DNA of 64,000 nucleotides from Halanaerobium polyolivorans (GTDB lineage: Bacteria; Bacillota; Halanaerobiia; Halanaerobiales; Halanaerobiaceae), in NCBI RefSeq assembly GCF_020711195.1, contig NZ_JAJFAT010000002.1, positions 62,001 to 126,000 on the forward strand. The letters run 5' to 3'. This document shows positions 35,374 to 44,335 of this stretch, piece by piece. The position numbers were made by a program, and so were the translations under genes. Under the pieces are notes generated by a model. That model was not told where the DNA came from. It saw nothing but the letters and a program-made list of their open reading frames with translations, and did no database searches. Each line of letters starts with the position of its first letter. Position 1 is the stretch's first letter.

Positions 35374-36220
35374 ATTAGAATTGACTTTGAAAAGAGAAAA
35401 TCCTGCGCTAATAAAAAAAGCTAATAAAATTATTGGCAAAGTTCCTGTTGAAGCCCAAAATATAAAACCTTCTTTATTAAAAGACCTCAATATTTCTGAG
35501 ATAGGAGAGATAGAATTATTAAGTGGTAAAGAAAGTTATCTGCTCAAAGATTTTTTCGAAATTGAGGGAAGTCCTTCAGAAGAAATAATTATCAATGGTG
35601 ATTTAAGCAATTTTAAATACCTTGGAGCAGCTATGGAGACGGGAAGTATTACGGTCAATGGCAATTTAGGTATGCATGCTGCTTCAGAAATGAAAGCTGG
35701 TTATCTGGAAGTCAATGGAAATGTAGGGGATTGGCTTGGAGCAGAAATGACTGGAGGCTTTATTAAAATAAATGGTCATGCTGGTAATTATGTGGGTGCT
35801 GCTTTTAGAGGAGATACCTTAGGCATGAATCGTGGTGTTATATATATCAAAGGAAATGCTGGCAATTTTGTTGCTAACAAAATGCGTAGAGGCGAAATAA
35901 TAATCGAAGGAGATTGTGGTGAACTGCTGGCTGCTCAAATGATAGCTGGTTCGGTTTATGTTTTTGGTAGTTGTAAGAACAGAGTTGGAGCTGGAATGAA
36001 AAGAGGTACAATAATTACTTTAAATGAAGTGGAGATGCTGCCAACTTTTAATTATAATATTAGTTATTTTCCTGATTTTCTCAATATAGCTTATAATCAT
36101 TTAAAAAAAGATTATGGAATAGAGGTTCCTCCTCAGGCATATAAAAGGAGATATAAGCGATATACTGGTGATAATACCGAGTTAGGGAAAGGAGAAATAC
36201 TGATATGGGAAAACGTTTAG
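35366..36220 (+). CDS. fwdC: formylmethanofuran dehydrogenase subunit C
   Basis: About 284 residues. Its core is a right-handed beta-helix of GxxGxxxG-like repeats (NGDLSNFKYLGAAM, NGNLGMHAASEM, NGNVGDWLGAEM, NGHAGNYVGAAF), also seen in the glutamate synthase C-terminal domain. It is the structural scaffold of Fwd and Fhc complexes. The GTG at 35366 follows AGAGGTG by seven bases; the GTG at 35357 lies within that site. It overlaps both ftr and mch closely. Confidence 0.88.
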   Translation: MSKLELTLKRENPALIKKANKIIGKVPVEAQNIKPSLLKDLNISEIGEIELLSGKESYLLKDFFEIEGSPSEEIIINGDLSNFKYLGAAMETGSITVNGNLGMHAASEMKAGYLEVNGNVGDWLGAEMTGGFIKINGHAGNYVGAAFRGDTLGMNRGVIYIKGNAGNFVANKMRRGEIIIEGDCGELLAAQMIAGSVYVFGSCKNRVGAGMKRGTIITLNEVEMLPTFNYNISYFPDFLNIAYNHLKKDYGIEVPPQAYKRRYKRYTGDNTELGKGEILIWENV

Positions 36221-37164
36221 CCCTTAACAAAAATGCTGTAATGTTGGTTAAAGAAATGCTTAAAAAGAGAAGGAAGTTAAATATCGATTTACATCATTAT
36301 GATGATGGAATTACAGTAATCGATGGTGGAATTAATGTTAAGGGAGGATATGAAGCAGGAGCATATTTTTCCGAAATCTGTTTAGGTGGAATGGGGAAAG
36401 TTGATTTTTGTGATTATGAAATTGATTCTTATCTAATCCCTGCTGTTAAGGTGCAGGTTGATCACCCCCTAGAAGCATGTATGTTATCCCAATATGCAGG
36501 TTGGAAAATAGAAAAAGATGACTTTTTTGCCATGGGATCTGGCCCAGGCAGAATGCTGGTCCGAAAAGAAGAAATAATAAAAGAATATGATTCATATTAT
36601 GAAAGCAAAAATGCTCCAGCAGTTATAGTGCTTGAAACATCTCAACTCCCAGATGAAAGTACAGCTGAGTATATAGTTGATGAGATGACAACCCCTTGTA
36701 GTGACAGCTATATTTTGGTAGCTCCAACTGAATCTTTAGTTGGTTCAATCCAAATTAGTGCCAGAATTGTAGAAACAGGGATGCATAAACTCCATGAATT
36801 AGATTTTGATCTTAGAAAAGTTGAAGCTGGCTGGGGAGTTTGCCCAATATCACCAACAGCAGATGAGAGTCTAAAAGGAATTGGTAGAACTAATGATGCT
36901 GTTTTATATGGTGGGACAGCCTATTATCAATTTTATTGTGAAGATAAAGAAATCGAAAAAATACTTGAACAGATACCCTCATCTTCATCAGAGGATTATG
37001 GAGAAAAGTTTATCACTCTCTTTAAACGTTACAATAACTTTTATGATATAGATCCCATGCTTTTTAGTCCTGCACGTGTTATAATAAATAATAGGAAAAG
37101 CGGAAAAGTATTTAAAGCAGGTCAAATAAATAAAAAAATATTAACTGATTCATTTTTCCAGTAA
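36205..37164 (+). CDS. mch: methenyl-H4MPT cyclohydrolase
   Basis: 319 residues, usual Mch length. It interconverts methenyl-H4MPT and formyl-H4MPT. Family stretches: TVIDGGINVKGGYEAG, the QVDHPLEACMLSQYAGW region, AMGSGPGRML and GRTNDAVLYGG. Start ATG follows AAAGGAGAAA and overlaps fwdC. With MtdB, Ftr and Fwd it completes the route from methylene-H4MPT to CO2. Mch is specific for methanopterin-type cofactors, which supports the pathway assignment. Confidence 0.92.
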   Translation: MGKRLALNKNAVMLVKEMLKKRRKLNIDLHHYDDGITVIDGGINVKGGYEAGAYFSEICLGGMGKVDFCDYEIDSYLIPAVKVQVDHPLEACMLSQYAGWKIEKDDFFAMGSGPGRMLVRKEEIIKEYDSYYESKNAPAVIVLETSQLPDESTAEYIVDEMTTPCSDSYILVAPTESLVGSIQISARIVETGMHKLHELDFDLRKVEAGWGVCPISPTADESLKGIGRTNDAVLYGGTAYYQFYCEDKEIEKILEQIPSSSSEDYGEKFITLFKRYNNFYDIDPMLFSPARVIINNRKSGKVFKAGQINKKILTDSFFQ

Positions 37165-37191
37165 TTATTGCTTATAAAGGGAGGTAAGTAA

Positions 37192-38058
37192 TTGCAGGCT
37201 ATAATTTTGTCTTCTGATGATGGATGGCATATTAAAGAATTAAAAAATGCTTTAAAAAAACATAATATTCTCTCAAAAAGAGTTGCTTTTAAAGAACTAG
37301 GAGCAGCAGTTGAAGGCTCTTTTCATCTTAAAAATAGAGAGGAAATTTTTGATGAGGTTGATTATATTTTTATTAGAATTATTCCGGGTGGGAGTTTAGA
37401 GCAGATTATTTTAAGAATGGATATTTTAAATAGAATGTCTGCTTTAGGTAAAAAGATTATTAACAAACCTTCTGTGATTGAAAAAACTGTTGATAAATAT
37501 TATACTCAGTTTTTACTTGCAGATCAGGGTATTCCCACCCCTGAAACTTTTGTTAGCGAGGATTTTGAACAGGCATTAGAATTTTTTGATAAATGGCAGG
37601 ATATTATTTTAAAACCTCTTTTTGGTTCATTAGGGAAGGGCATTGTTCGGATTACCGATGAGGATACAGCCTACAGAGTTTTTAGAGCCTGGGAGCAGAA
37701 TAATTTTGTCTATTATATACAAAGATATATAGAACATGGTAATAGTGACCTTAGAGTTTTTGTTTGTAAAGGAGAAATTATTGCTGCTTCAAAAAGGTGT
37801 GGTAGAAACTGGAAAACTAATGTGGCAAGAGGTGCTGTAAGCAAAAAAGTATCTCTTCCCTCTCACATTAAAGAATTAGCTTTAAAATCTGCCTCTGTTT
37901 TAGATTTAGATTATGCTGGTATAGATATTGTATTAAAAAATGGAGATTTTGATGATCCATATCTTATTGAGGTTAATAGTATACCAGGCTGGCATGGTCT
38001 ACAGCAAATAACCGATTTTAATATTGCAGAAAAAATTGTAGAATTATTACTTCAATAA
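37192..38058 (+). CDS. RimK-family ATP-grasp ligase of the H4MPT cluster
   Basis: 288 residues, RimK-like. Motifs: KPSVIEKTVDKYYTQFLLADQGIPTPET, seen in part as KTVDKYYTQFLLADQGIPTP; the ATP-binding ILKPLFGSLGKGI; NSDLRVFV; and EVNSIPGWHGLQ at the metal site. RimK-type enzymes add glutamate to the H4MPT side chain in archaea (MptN), and a homologue is present in methylotroph clusters. Here it may form the glutamyl tail of H4MPT or of a methylofuran. TTG start after GGGAGGTAAG. Confidence 0.75.
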   Translation: MQAIILSSDDGWHIKELKNALKKHNILSKRVAFKELGAAVEGSFHLKNREEIFDEVDYIFIRIIPGGSLEQIILRMDILNRMSALGKKIINKPSVIEKTVDKYYTQFLLADQGIPTPETFVSEDFEQALEFFDKWQDIILKPLFGSLGKGIVRITDEDTAYRVFRAWEQNNFVYYIQRYIEHGNSDLRVFVCKGEIIAASKRCGRNWKTNVARGAVSKKVSLPSHIKELALKSASVLDLDYAGIDIVLKNGDFDDPYLIEVNSIPGWHGLQQITDFNIAEKIVELLLQ

Positions 38059-38080
38059 ATTGGAGATTGGAGGGAGCGGG

Positions 38081-38992
38081 ATGAGATTGACTGATCAAGG
38101 GGTTGCCCAGGCTCTGCAGATTGCCTGTTTATTAGAGGCAAGTACTCCTAAACCAGGGAATGTTAGTCCAAATAAAGAATTCGAAGATTTAAATTATAGA
38201 GATTTTTTATACAGTTCAGCAGCAATATTTCCTGCTTTTTTAAAATTAGAGCAGAAAAGTGTTGGAGAAATAATTTATCAGGCTATATATGAAACTCATT
38301 CTTTTATAGAAAGCAACACCAATTTAGGTATAGTACTTCTTTGTAGCCCTTTAGCTTATGCATATGCTCAGTTAAGAGCTAAAAATGAGATTGAAAAGTT
38401 TCAGCAAAATGAATTAATCAAAGAACTAAGAAAAGAACTTAACTTAGTTTTAAATAATTTAGATCAAAAAGATGCAGAATACTGTTACAAGGCAATAAAT
38501 TATTCAAAAGCTGGTAATTTGAAAGAGGTTGACCAAGCTGATTTAAGTGAAAAACCGAAAATAACTCTTTTAAAAGCTATGCAGTTAGCTGAAAAAAGGG
38601 ATAATATAGCATTTGAATATGCAAATAATTATTCTATAACTTTTGATTATGCTTATCCTCATTTTCAAAAGTACAGTCGAATCTATAATAAAATAGATAA
38701 AATAATTATAATGACTTTTTTAGAGATATTAGCTGAATACCCTGATAGCTTAATCGCCAGAAAACATGGTGATAAAAAAGCAGCAGAGATAAGTGCAGCA
38801 GCTAAAAAAGTTTTGAAATCGATAAATAGTGGGCAGGCTGATTTTTGGCAGAAAATCGATGATTTTGATCAAAAATTAAGAGCAGAAAAATATAAAGTTA
38901 ATCCTGGAACTACTGCTGATTTAATAACAGCAGTAATATTTTTAGCTATTTTAATTTCAGGCAAAGAACTGATTAAGCGGTGGGAAGATTAG
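38081..38992 (+). CDS. CitG-like triphosphoribosyl-dephospho-CoA synthase homologue
   Basis: About 303 residues. The N-terminal LEASTPKPGNVSPNKEFED and the SNTNLGIVLLCSPLAYAYA stretch fit the CitG/MdcB family, which normally makes the 2'-(5''-triphosphoribosyl)-dephospho-CoA prosthetic group. There are no citrate lyase genes nearby. Such homologues recur in methylotroph H4MPT clusters, so here it probably makes a ribosyl-phosphate link or precursor for H4MPT; the reaction is unknown. ATG 38081 follows GGAGGGAG by five bases, better than the upstream TTG at 38060. Confidence 0.72.
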   Translation: MRLTDQGVAQALQIACLLEASTPKPGNVSPNKEFEDLNYRDFLYSSAAIFPAFLKLEQKSVGEIIYQAIYETHSFIESNTNLGIVLLCSPLAYAYAQLRAKNEIEKFQQNELIKELRKELNLVLNNLDQKDAEYCYKAINYSKAGNLKEVDQADLSEKPKITLLKAMQLAEKRDNIAFEYANNYSITFDYAYPHFQKYSRIYNKIDKIIIMTFLEILAEYPDSLIARKHGDKKAAEISAAAKKVLKSINSGQADFWQKIDDFDQKLRAEKYKVNPGTTADLITAVIFLAILISGKELIKRWED

Positions 38993-39013
38993 TTAATTAG
39001 GAGGGGAATATAA

Positions 39014-40042
39014 ATGGATCAATTTAAAAGAGATGTGCAAAAGGAAGAACCTAGTTTTATAGTAGGTTTGAATAGAGTTGGAGTTAAAAATATCCACAAA
39101 ATAATTAGAATAAAAAATAATAATAAAGATAATCTTTTTTACTCAGAAATAGATATTTATGTTGATTTACTTCCTCAGCAAAAAGGAGCACATATGTCTC
39201 GCTTTGATGAAACCATCACTCAAATTATTGATGAAACAATTCAAAAAAATGCGATGGTTTTGGAAGACTTTGCTTCATATATGGCAGATATGGCCAGAAA
39301 AAAACAGGGAGCAAATAGAGCCGAAGTTAGAATAAAAGCAAAATATCCTGTAGAAGAAATTGCACCTGCTTCAAAGAAGAAGACTCAAAAAATTAATACT
39401 GTAATGGCTCGAGCAGTTAGTACATCTGAGGGAACTAGACACTTATTTGGGGTTGAAACTAATGGGATGACAGTTTGCCCATGTGCTCAGCAGATGATAA
39501 AAGAATACTCTGAAGAAAAACTATTGGCAGAGGGTTTTACTAAAGAAGAATTAAAAAAAGTATTCAAATATATTCCTTTAGCCTCACACAATCAAAGAGG
39601 AACTGGGGTTTTAATGATTGGAACTAAGCAAAAAATAAATGCAGAAGAACTGGTAAAAATTGTTGAAAATTCAATGAGCAGTAAAGTATTAGATCTTTTA
39701 AAAAGAGTTGATGAGCTTGAAATCGTTAAAAGCGCCCATCAAAATCCTCGTTTTGTAGAAGATGTGGTTAGAGAAATGGTAGCTCAAGCTTTAGAACGAT
39801 TTGACTTTTTAGAAGATGATGATTATTTTTTAGCTAAGCAAACTAATTATGAAGGGATTCATAGTTATGAAGTTTATGCAGAAAGAAGTGGTAAAATTAG
39901 AGAAATAAAAGCAGAAATTGAAGAAGCAAATCTAAATAAAGTTAATAGTTCTAAAGATAATCATTATATAAACTGTGAAAATACTACTGCAGAAAAGTGG
40001 CTGCAAAATACTGGAGGATCTGCAAGTGAAACTATTAATTAG
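39014..40042 (+). CDS. mptA: GTP cyclohydrolase, MptA type
   Basis: 342 residues of the iron-dependent COG1469 group (MptA/FolE2). Key parts are VGVKNI, LLPQQKGAHMSRFDE, GMTVCPCAQ with the metal cysteine, and SHNQRGTGVLMIG. The length and the HNQRG form favour archaeal MptA, which yields dihydroneopterin 2',3'-cyclic phosphate, over bacterial FolE2, which yields the triphosphate. If so, a cyclic phosphodiesterase (MptB-like) is needed and is not in the window. Placed among cofactor genes and upstream of folP-folB-folK, it could feed both H4MPT and folate. Confidence 0.78.
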   Translation: MDQFKRDVQKEEPSFIVGLNRVGVKNIHKIIRIKNNNKDNLFYSEIDIYVDLLPQQKGAHMSRFDETITQIIDETIQKNAMVLEDFASYMADMARKKQGANRAEVRIKAKYPVEEIAPASKKKTQKINTVMARAVSTSEGTRHLFGVETNGMTVCPCAQQMIKEYSEEKLLAEGFTKEELKKVFKYIPLASHNQRGTGVLMIGTKQKINAEELVKIVENSMSSKVLDLLKRVDELEIVKSAHQNPRFVEDVVREMVAQALERFDFLEDDDYFLAKQTNYEGIHSYEVYAERSGKIREIKAEIEEANLNKVNSSKDNHYINCENTTAEKWLQNTGGSASETIN

Positions 40043-40739
40043 TGTAGAGAGTATAGCAGAGGCAAAAAAAATTAAAAACTCTAATTTTGACATTTTAGAT
40101 ATAAAAAATCCTCAAGAAGGTTCACTGGGGGTGAATTTTCCTCATGTAATTAAAGGAATCAGGGATGAATTCCCTGATTTTCCTTTAAGTGCTGCCGGGG
40201 GAGATCTGCCTGAACTGCCGGGCTTGGTCTCACAAGTTGCTTTTGGTTTAGCCCATTTAAATCTAGATTATATAAAACTTGGTTTATATGGTCTCCAGGA
40301 TTTTGAAGCAGCTCTTAATATTTTAAGAGAAGCAAAAAGAGCTGTTGAGATGAGCAATGCTAAAAACACTAAAATTATTGCAGCTGCTTATGCAGACTTT
40401 CGAGAAGAAAATACTTTTAGTCCCTTTTTACTAAATGAGCTTGCAGCTGAAACTAGAATCGATGGAGTTATGATAGATACCTTAAATAAAAAAGATAAAA
40501 ATCTTTTCAGCTTTCTCAAAGAAAAAGAATTAAAAACTTTTGTAAATGATGCCAAAAAATTTAATTTAATTACTGCTTTAGCTGGATCATTAAAAGTTAA
40601 TGATTTAGATAAATTTCAGAACATAGAAGCAGATATTATTGGTTTTAGAGGAGCAGTCTGCAAAAACGATGATCGCAGTGCTGAAATATCACCTGAAAAA
40701 ATTGATTCTTTATATAAAAAAATGAATAGGAGATTTTAA
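40026..40739 (+). CDS. mfnB: (5-formylfuran-3-yl)methyl phosphate synthase
   Basis: About 237 residues. It makes the furan ring of methanofuran from glyceraldehyde 3-phosphate. Signature parts: KLLISVESIAEA at the start, FDILDIKNPQEGSLGVNFP, and catalytic lysines in DIKNP and YIKLGLYGL. The GTG at 40026 follows GGAGG by eight bases; the ATG at 39975 lies deep in mptA. It overlaps the end of mptA. This is direct genetic evidence that the cell makes a furan-type C1 carrier. Confidence 0.85.
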   Translation: MKLLISVESIAEAKKIKNSNFDILDIKNPQEGSLGVNFPHVIKGIRDEFPDFPLSAAGGDLPELPGLVSQVAFGLAHLNLDYIKLGLYGLQDFEAALNILREAKRAVEMSNAKNTKIIAAAYADFREENTFSPFLLNELAAETRIDGVMIDTLNKKDKNLFSFLKEKELKTFVNDAKKFNLITALAGSLKVNDLDKFQNIEADIIGFRGAVCKNDDRSAEISPEKIDSLYKKMNRRF

Positions 40740-40740
40740 T

Positions 40741-41778
40741 GTGGAAAAATTAACAGTTACTGCTTGGGATATTGGTGGAGCAAATATTAAAGCCAGCAGA
40801 ATAGAGTATGAAAAAAATATAAGCAACATTAAATCAAGCAGTCATTTTTTCCCAATCTGGGATCAAAGCAAAGATCCACTGCTTATCATAAAAGATATCT
40901 CAGAAGAATTAGGCTCCAGTGATTATTTTGCTGTTACAATGACTGCTGAACTGGCTGATCGCTTTAATAATAAAGCTGAAGGAGTCAACTATATTATTGA
41001 GCTGTTTGAAAAAAACTTTAAAGAAAAGAATATTTTTTATTGTGATTATTATGGTAATTTAAAGCAAAAATTCGAGATCAAAGCTATAAAAACTCTTGCT
41101 GCTGCAAATTGGGCAGTTTCTGCTAAATTTCTTGCTGAATTTTTTGCTGATTTTATACTTTTTGATCTTGGTAGTACAAGTACAGATTTAATTCCAGTTA
41201 AGAATTCTAAGTTAATAAATCGCGGTAAAACAGATAATGAGCGCCTTTTTTGGGGAGAATTAATTTATTTAGGCTATCTTCGCAGCAACCTTAGTTTTTT
41301 GGTTGATCAGCTACCTTATCAGGGTAAAATGATAACCCCAATCAATGAATATTTTGCCAGTACAGCTGATATTCATCTTTTAAAAGGAATTATTGATCAG
41401 AGTGAATATAATATACCTACAGCTGATGCTAAAGCAAAAAACAGAAAGGCTGCTTTAAGCAGGGTAGCTCGTTTGCTTAGCCTTGACTTGAATATAGCTT
41501 CAGAGGCAGAAATAGAGCTAATTGTCAATTATATTTATCAAAAAGAAATAGATTTATTATATGAAAAAATAGTACAGCTTTATTCAAGGGTTGATCCCAG
41601 TTTTGAAACTATTATATTAGCTAATAAAGGAGCTTTTAAGTTTGCTGATGATTTAAAAAAGAAAGAAGATCTAAAAATTTTAAATTTAGAAAATGAAATT
41701 GAATTTTTAGAAAATAATATTTTGACTACTACTGCTGCTGCTTATTTATTGATCAAAAAATTAGAAGAGGAATACTGA
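40741..41778 (+). CDS. mfnF: MfnF-like methanofuran biosynthesis protein
   Basis: 345 residues. It has the ASKHA-type start TAWDIGGANIKASRIE and DFILFDLGSTSTDLIPV, as in the group long called H4MPT-linked C1 transfer pathway protein, whose archaeal member MfnF joins glutamyltyramine to the furan diphosphate. GTG start directly after mfnB, and its stop overlaps mfnE. The final chain in bacteria may differ (methylofuran). Confidence 0.7.
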   Translation: MEKLTVTAWDIGGANIKASRIEYEKNISNIKSSSHFFPIWDQSKDPLLIIKDISEELGSSDYFAVTMTAELADRFNNKAEGVNYIIELFEKNFKEKNIFYCDYYGNLKQKFEIKAIKTLAAANWAVSAKFLAEFFADFILFDLGSTSTDLIPVKNSKLINRGKTDNERLFWGELIYLGYLRSNLSFLVDQLPYQGKMITPINEYFASTADIHLLKGIIDQSEYNIPTADAKAKNRKAALSRVARLLSLDLNIASEAEIELIVNYIYQKEIDLLYEKIVQLYSRVDPSFETIILANKGAFKFADDLKKKEDLKILNLENEIEFLENNILTTTAAAYLLIKKLEEEY

Positions 41779-42425
41779 TGAAAAATTTAATAGTAATCAA
41801 AATTGGCGGAAGTTTTTTTAGGGATAGCAAAATTGAAACTCTCAAAAAAATATCAGATATCATTCAAGAAAGTAATAAGAAAAAAATTTTGATTGTCTGT
41901 GGTGGTGGTTCTGCAGCAGATTTAGTAAGGAATTTTGATAAAAAAGTAAATCTGACTGATCAGGCAGCTCATTTTGCTGCTATTACCGCAATGGATTTAA
42001 ATAGCTATCTTTTATCTTCTTATTTTAATGAAAGCTCTTTTTTAACTGCTGATCTAGAACTCAAAAGTAGGATTAATTTATTTGCAGCTCAGGATTATTA
42101 TAGAAGCTTTGATCCACTTCCTCATTCCTGGCAGGTAAGTTCTGACAGTATTGCCTTAGAAGTGGCTCAGAGATTAAAAGCCGATAAATTAATTTTGCTT
42201 AAACAGAGGTATTATAATAGTAGTGAGAGAAAAGATAGAAATACTGCTAAAAGGACAATCAAAGCAGATCTATTAGCAGCAGATGGTTTAATAGATTCAT
42301 TTTTTTCAAGTTTATACTTGAAAGATAAGAATCAACTTTCAGCTCTGATTATTAATGCTAATCAGCCAATTTATCTACAAAAATATTTTTCTAATAAAAA
42401 ATCTGTGTTTGATATAATTAGCTAA
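41778..42425 (+). CDS. mfnE: MfnE-like amino-acid-kinase-fold enzyme
   Basis: 215 residues. The start LIVIKIGGSFF and IVCGGGSAADLVRNF belong to the aspartate/glutamate/uridylate kinase fold; LTDQAAHFAAITAMD is usual for the C1-cluster subgroup. In archaea MfnE phosphorylates (5-aminomethylfuran-3-yl)methyl phosphate to the diphosphate that MfnF uses. Order mfnB-mfnF-mfnE here fits a methanofuran module. Confidence 0.7.
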   Translation: MKNLIVIKIGGSFFRDSKIETLKKISDIIQESNKKKILIVCGGGSAADLVRNFDKKVNLTDQAAHFAAITAMDLNSYLLSSYFNESSFLTADLELKSRINLFAAQDYYRSFDPLPHSWQVSSDSIALEVAQRLKADKLILLKQRYYNSSERKDRNTAKRTIKADLLAADGLIDSFFSSLYLKDKNQLSALIINANQPIYLQKYFSNKKSVFDIIS

Positions 42426-42442
42426 TTTCAGGAGGGGTTTGC

Positions 42443-43441
42443 ATGGATATTGCTGATAGGGCTTATGGAGTATTGGCAGGTTTAGCACTTGGAGATGCTG
42501 CAGGAATGCCTTTTGAAATGTTAAATCGCGAAAAAATCAAAGCTTTAACTAAAGATGAGCAGTTATTTTATCAAATTCCTGAAGATCATTTTTTAGATAG
42601 GGAGCTCACTCGAGCTGAGGTTACAGATGATACACTTTTAACCCTTCACCTTGCCAATTTTTTAATTGATAATCATGCTAATTTAAGCAAAGATGATTAC
42701 TATTATAGTCTGGCCCATTTTATTAAAGATAAGCAATTAATAGAAAAGGGTATTATTGGACCCAGCACAACTAAGATGGTTAAAAAAATTCTACAAAATG
42801 AAAACTTTAGTCTGGGAGAAAGAGCTGGTTTTTCAAGTGGTCTGCCGATGAAAATTACTCCTTTAGGGATCATTTATTCTGATAAGCAGGCAGATAAAAT
42901 ACTTGCAGTGATAGAAGAAATCGCTTACTATTCTCATTATACAGATACTGCTCTATCTGCAGCTGCAGGTGTGGCAGCTTTTATTTCTGCGGCTTTAAGT
43001 GGAAAAGAATATCAAAATATTATTGAATTCAGCTTTAAATTAATGGAAAAGGCTGAAAAATTAGCTTTAAAAACTTTTCAACCTTCCACTTTCAAAAGAA
43101 CTGAATTTCTTTTTTCTTATTTGCAAAAATATAGTTCTCAAGAAAAAGCCCTGGATTTTATCAGCCAGGTTATGGGAACTGGAATTAATAGTTATGAAGT
43201 AGTCCCAGCTGCTTTAGCAGTTTTTGATTTATATCTTGGTCAGCCTATAAAAGCTATTAAAAAATCTATAGCTTTAGGAGGAGACACTGATACTATTACA
43301 GCAATTTTAGGATCTTTTATCGGTGCATACTATGGAATAGATGTTTTTGAAACAGAATGGTTGCAATTATTAAATCAAGTTAATGATAATTTAGAGCTTA
43401 AAGAAACTGCTAATTTATTACTTGAATTAAGAGAGCTTTGA
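42443..43441 (+). CDS. ADP-ribosylglycohydrolase-family protein within the cofactor operon
   Basis: 332 residues. The two metal motifs of DraG-type enzymes are intact: AEVTDDTLLTLHLANF near residue 62 and ALGGDTDTITAILGSFIGAYYG near 280. GVLAGLALGDAAGMPFE at the start is also typical. These enzymes open alpha-glycosidic bonds to ribose. Its place between mfnE and folP, with AGGAGGGG before its ATG, makes it part of the operon. It may act on a ribosyl intermediate of H4MPT or on a protein; no known H4MPT step uses this family as far as I recall. Confidence 0.78.
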   Translation: MDIADRAYGVLAGLALGDAAGMPFEMLNREKIKALTKDEQLFYQIPEDHFLDRELTRAEVTDDTLLTLHLANFLIDNHANLSKDDYYYSLAHFIKDKQLIEKGIIGPSTTKMVKKILQNENFSLGERAGFSSGLPMKITPLGIIYSDKQADKILAVIEEIAYYSHYTDTALSAAAGVAAFISAALSGKEYQNIIEFSFKLMEKAEKLALKTFQPSTFKRTEFLFSYLQKYSSQEKALDFISQVMGTGINSYEVVPAALAVFDLYLGQPIKAIKKSIALGGDTDTITAILGSFIGAYYGIDVFETEWLQLLNQVNDNLELKETANLLLELREL

Positions 43442-43471
43442 TTAAATAAAAAGAATAGAGAGGTGAAAAAA

Positions 43472-44335
43472 ATGGGCAATAAAGAAAATATTATTATAAC
43501 AAATCGGGGAAAACTTGATTATAGTAGAAAAACACTGATTATGGGTATCCTGAATTTAACCCCCGATTCTTTTTCTGATGGAGGAGAATATAATGATTTG
43601 GAATCAGCAGTAGCGAGAGCTAAAGAGATAGAGGAGGCTGGAGCCGATATAATTGATATAGGGGCAGAATCAAGTCGACCTTATTCAGAGAGAATTTGTG
43701 AAGAAGTAGAAAAAAAGAGGTTGCTGCCTGTTTTAGATGAAATATTAAAGCTTACTTCAATTCCGATTTCAATTGATACCTACAAAAGTTCTGTTGCCAG
43801 AGCCGCCCTAAAAAGAGGTGCTTCAATAATTAACGATATCAGTGGACTTCGCTATGATAAAAAAATGGCTGCTGCTGCAGCTGAATTCAATGCTCCAGTT
43901 ATTATAATGCATATTCAGGGAAAACCAGAAAACATGCAGGATAATCCAAGTTATAATAATTTAATTTTTGAAATTAAAGAATATCTTTGGCAGGGTATAA
44001 AGTTGGCTTTAGAAGCAGGTTTAAGTGATGACAAAATAATTATAGATCCCGGAATAGGCTTTGGGAAAAAACAAGTTCACAACCTGCAGATTTTAAATAG
44101 ACTTGAGAGTTTTAAAGAATTAGAGTATCCAATTTTGATTGGTACTTCAAGAAAATCTTTAATCAAGTTTGTTAATGAATCTGAAACAGATAACAGACTT
44201 TTTGGAACAGCTGCAACAGTTACTGCTTCGATTATGAAGGGAGCCAACATTGTTAGAATTCATGATGTTAAAGAAATTAAAAAAGTTGCTTTAATGTCAG
44301 ATGCTCTTAAATGGGAGGGAGAACATGAAAAATAG
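43472..44335 (+). CDS. folP: dihydropteroate synthase
   Basis: About 287 residues with all DHPS signatures: MGILNLTPDSFSDGG, GADIIDIGAESSRP, SIDTYKSSVA, DPGIGFGKK and GTSRKS. It joins hydroxymethyldihydropterin diphosphate and p-aminobenzoate for folate. ATG 43472 follows GAGAGGTG by six bases; the in-frame GTG at 43463 is inside that site. It overlaps folB. A second, H4MPT-type DHPS-like gene is at 24.2 kb, so the two cofactors have separate condensing enzymes. Confidence 0.93.
   Translation: MGNKENIIITNRGKLDYSRKTLIMGILNLTPDSFSDGGEYNDLESAVARAKEIEEAGADIIDIGAESSRPYSERICEEVEKKRLLPVLDEILKLTSIPISIDTYKSSVARAALKRGASIINDISGLRYDKKMAAAAAEFNAPVIIMHIQGKPENMQDNPSYNNLIFEIKEYLWQGIKLALEAGLSDDKIIIDPGIGFGKKQVHNLQILNRLESFKELEYPILIGTSRKSLIKFVNESETDNRLFGTAATVTASIMKGANIVRIHDVKEIKKVALMSDALKWEGEHEK

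Noticed and set aside
39014-40042. Calling the cyclohydrolase FolE2
   Set aside because: Length near 340 and the HNQRG form fit MptA better, and it lies among methanopterin genes; the choice remains open pending phylogeny.
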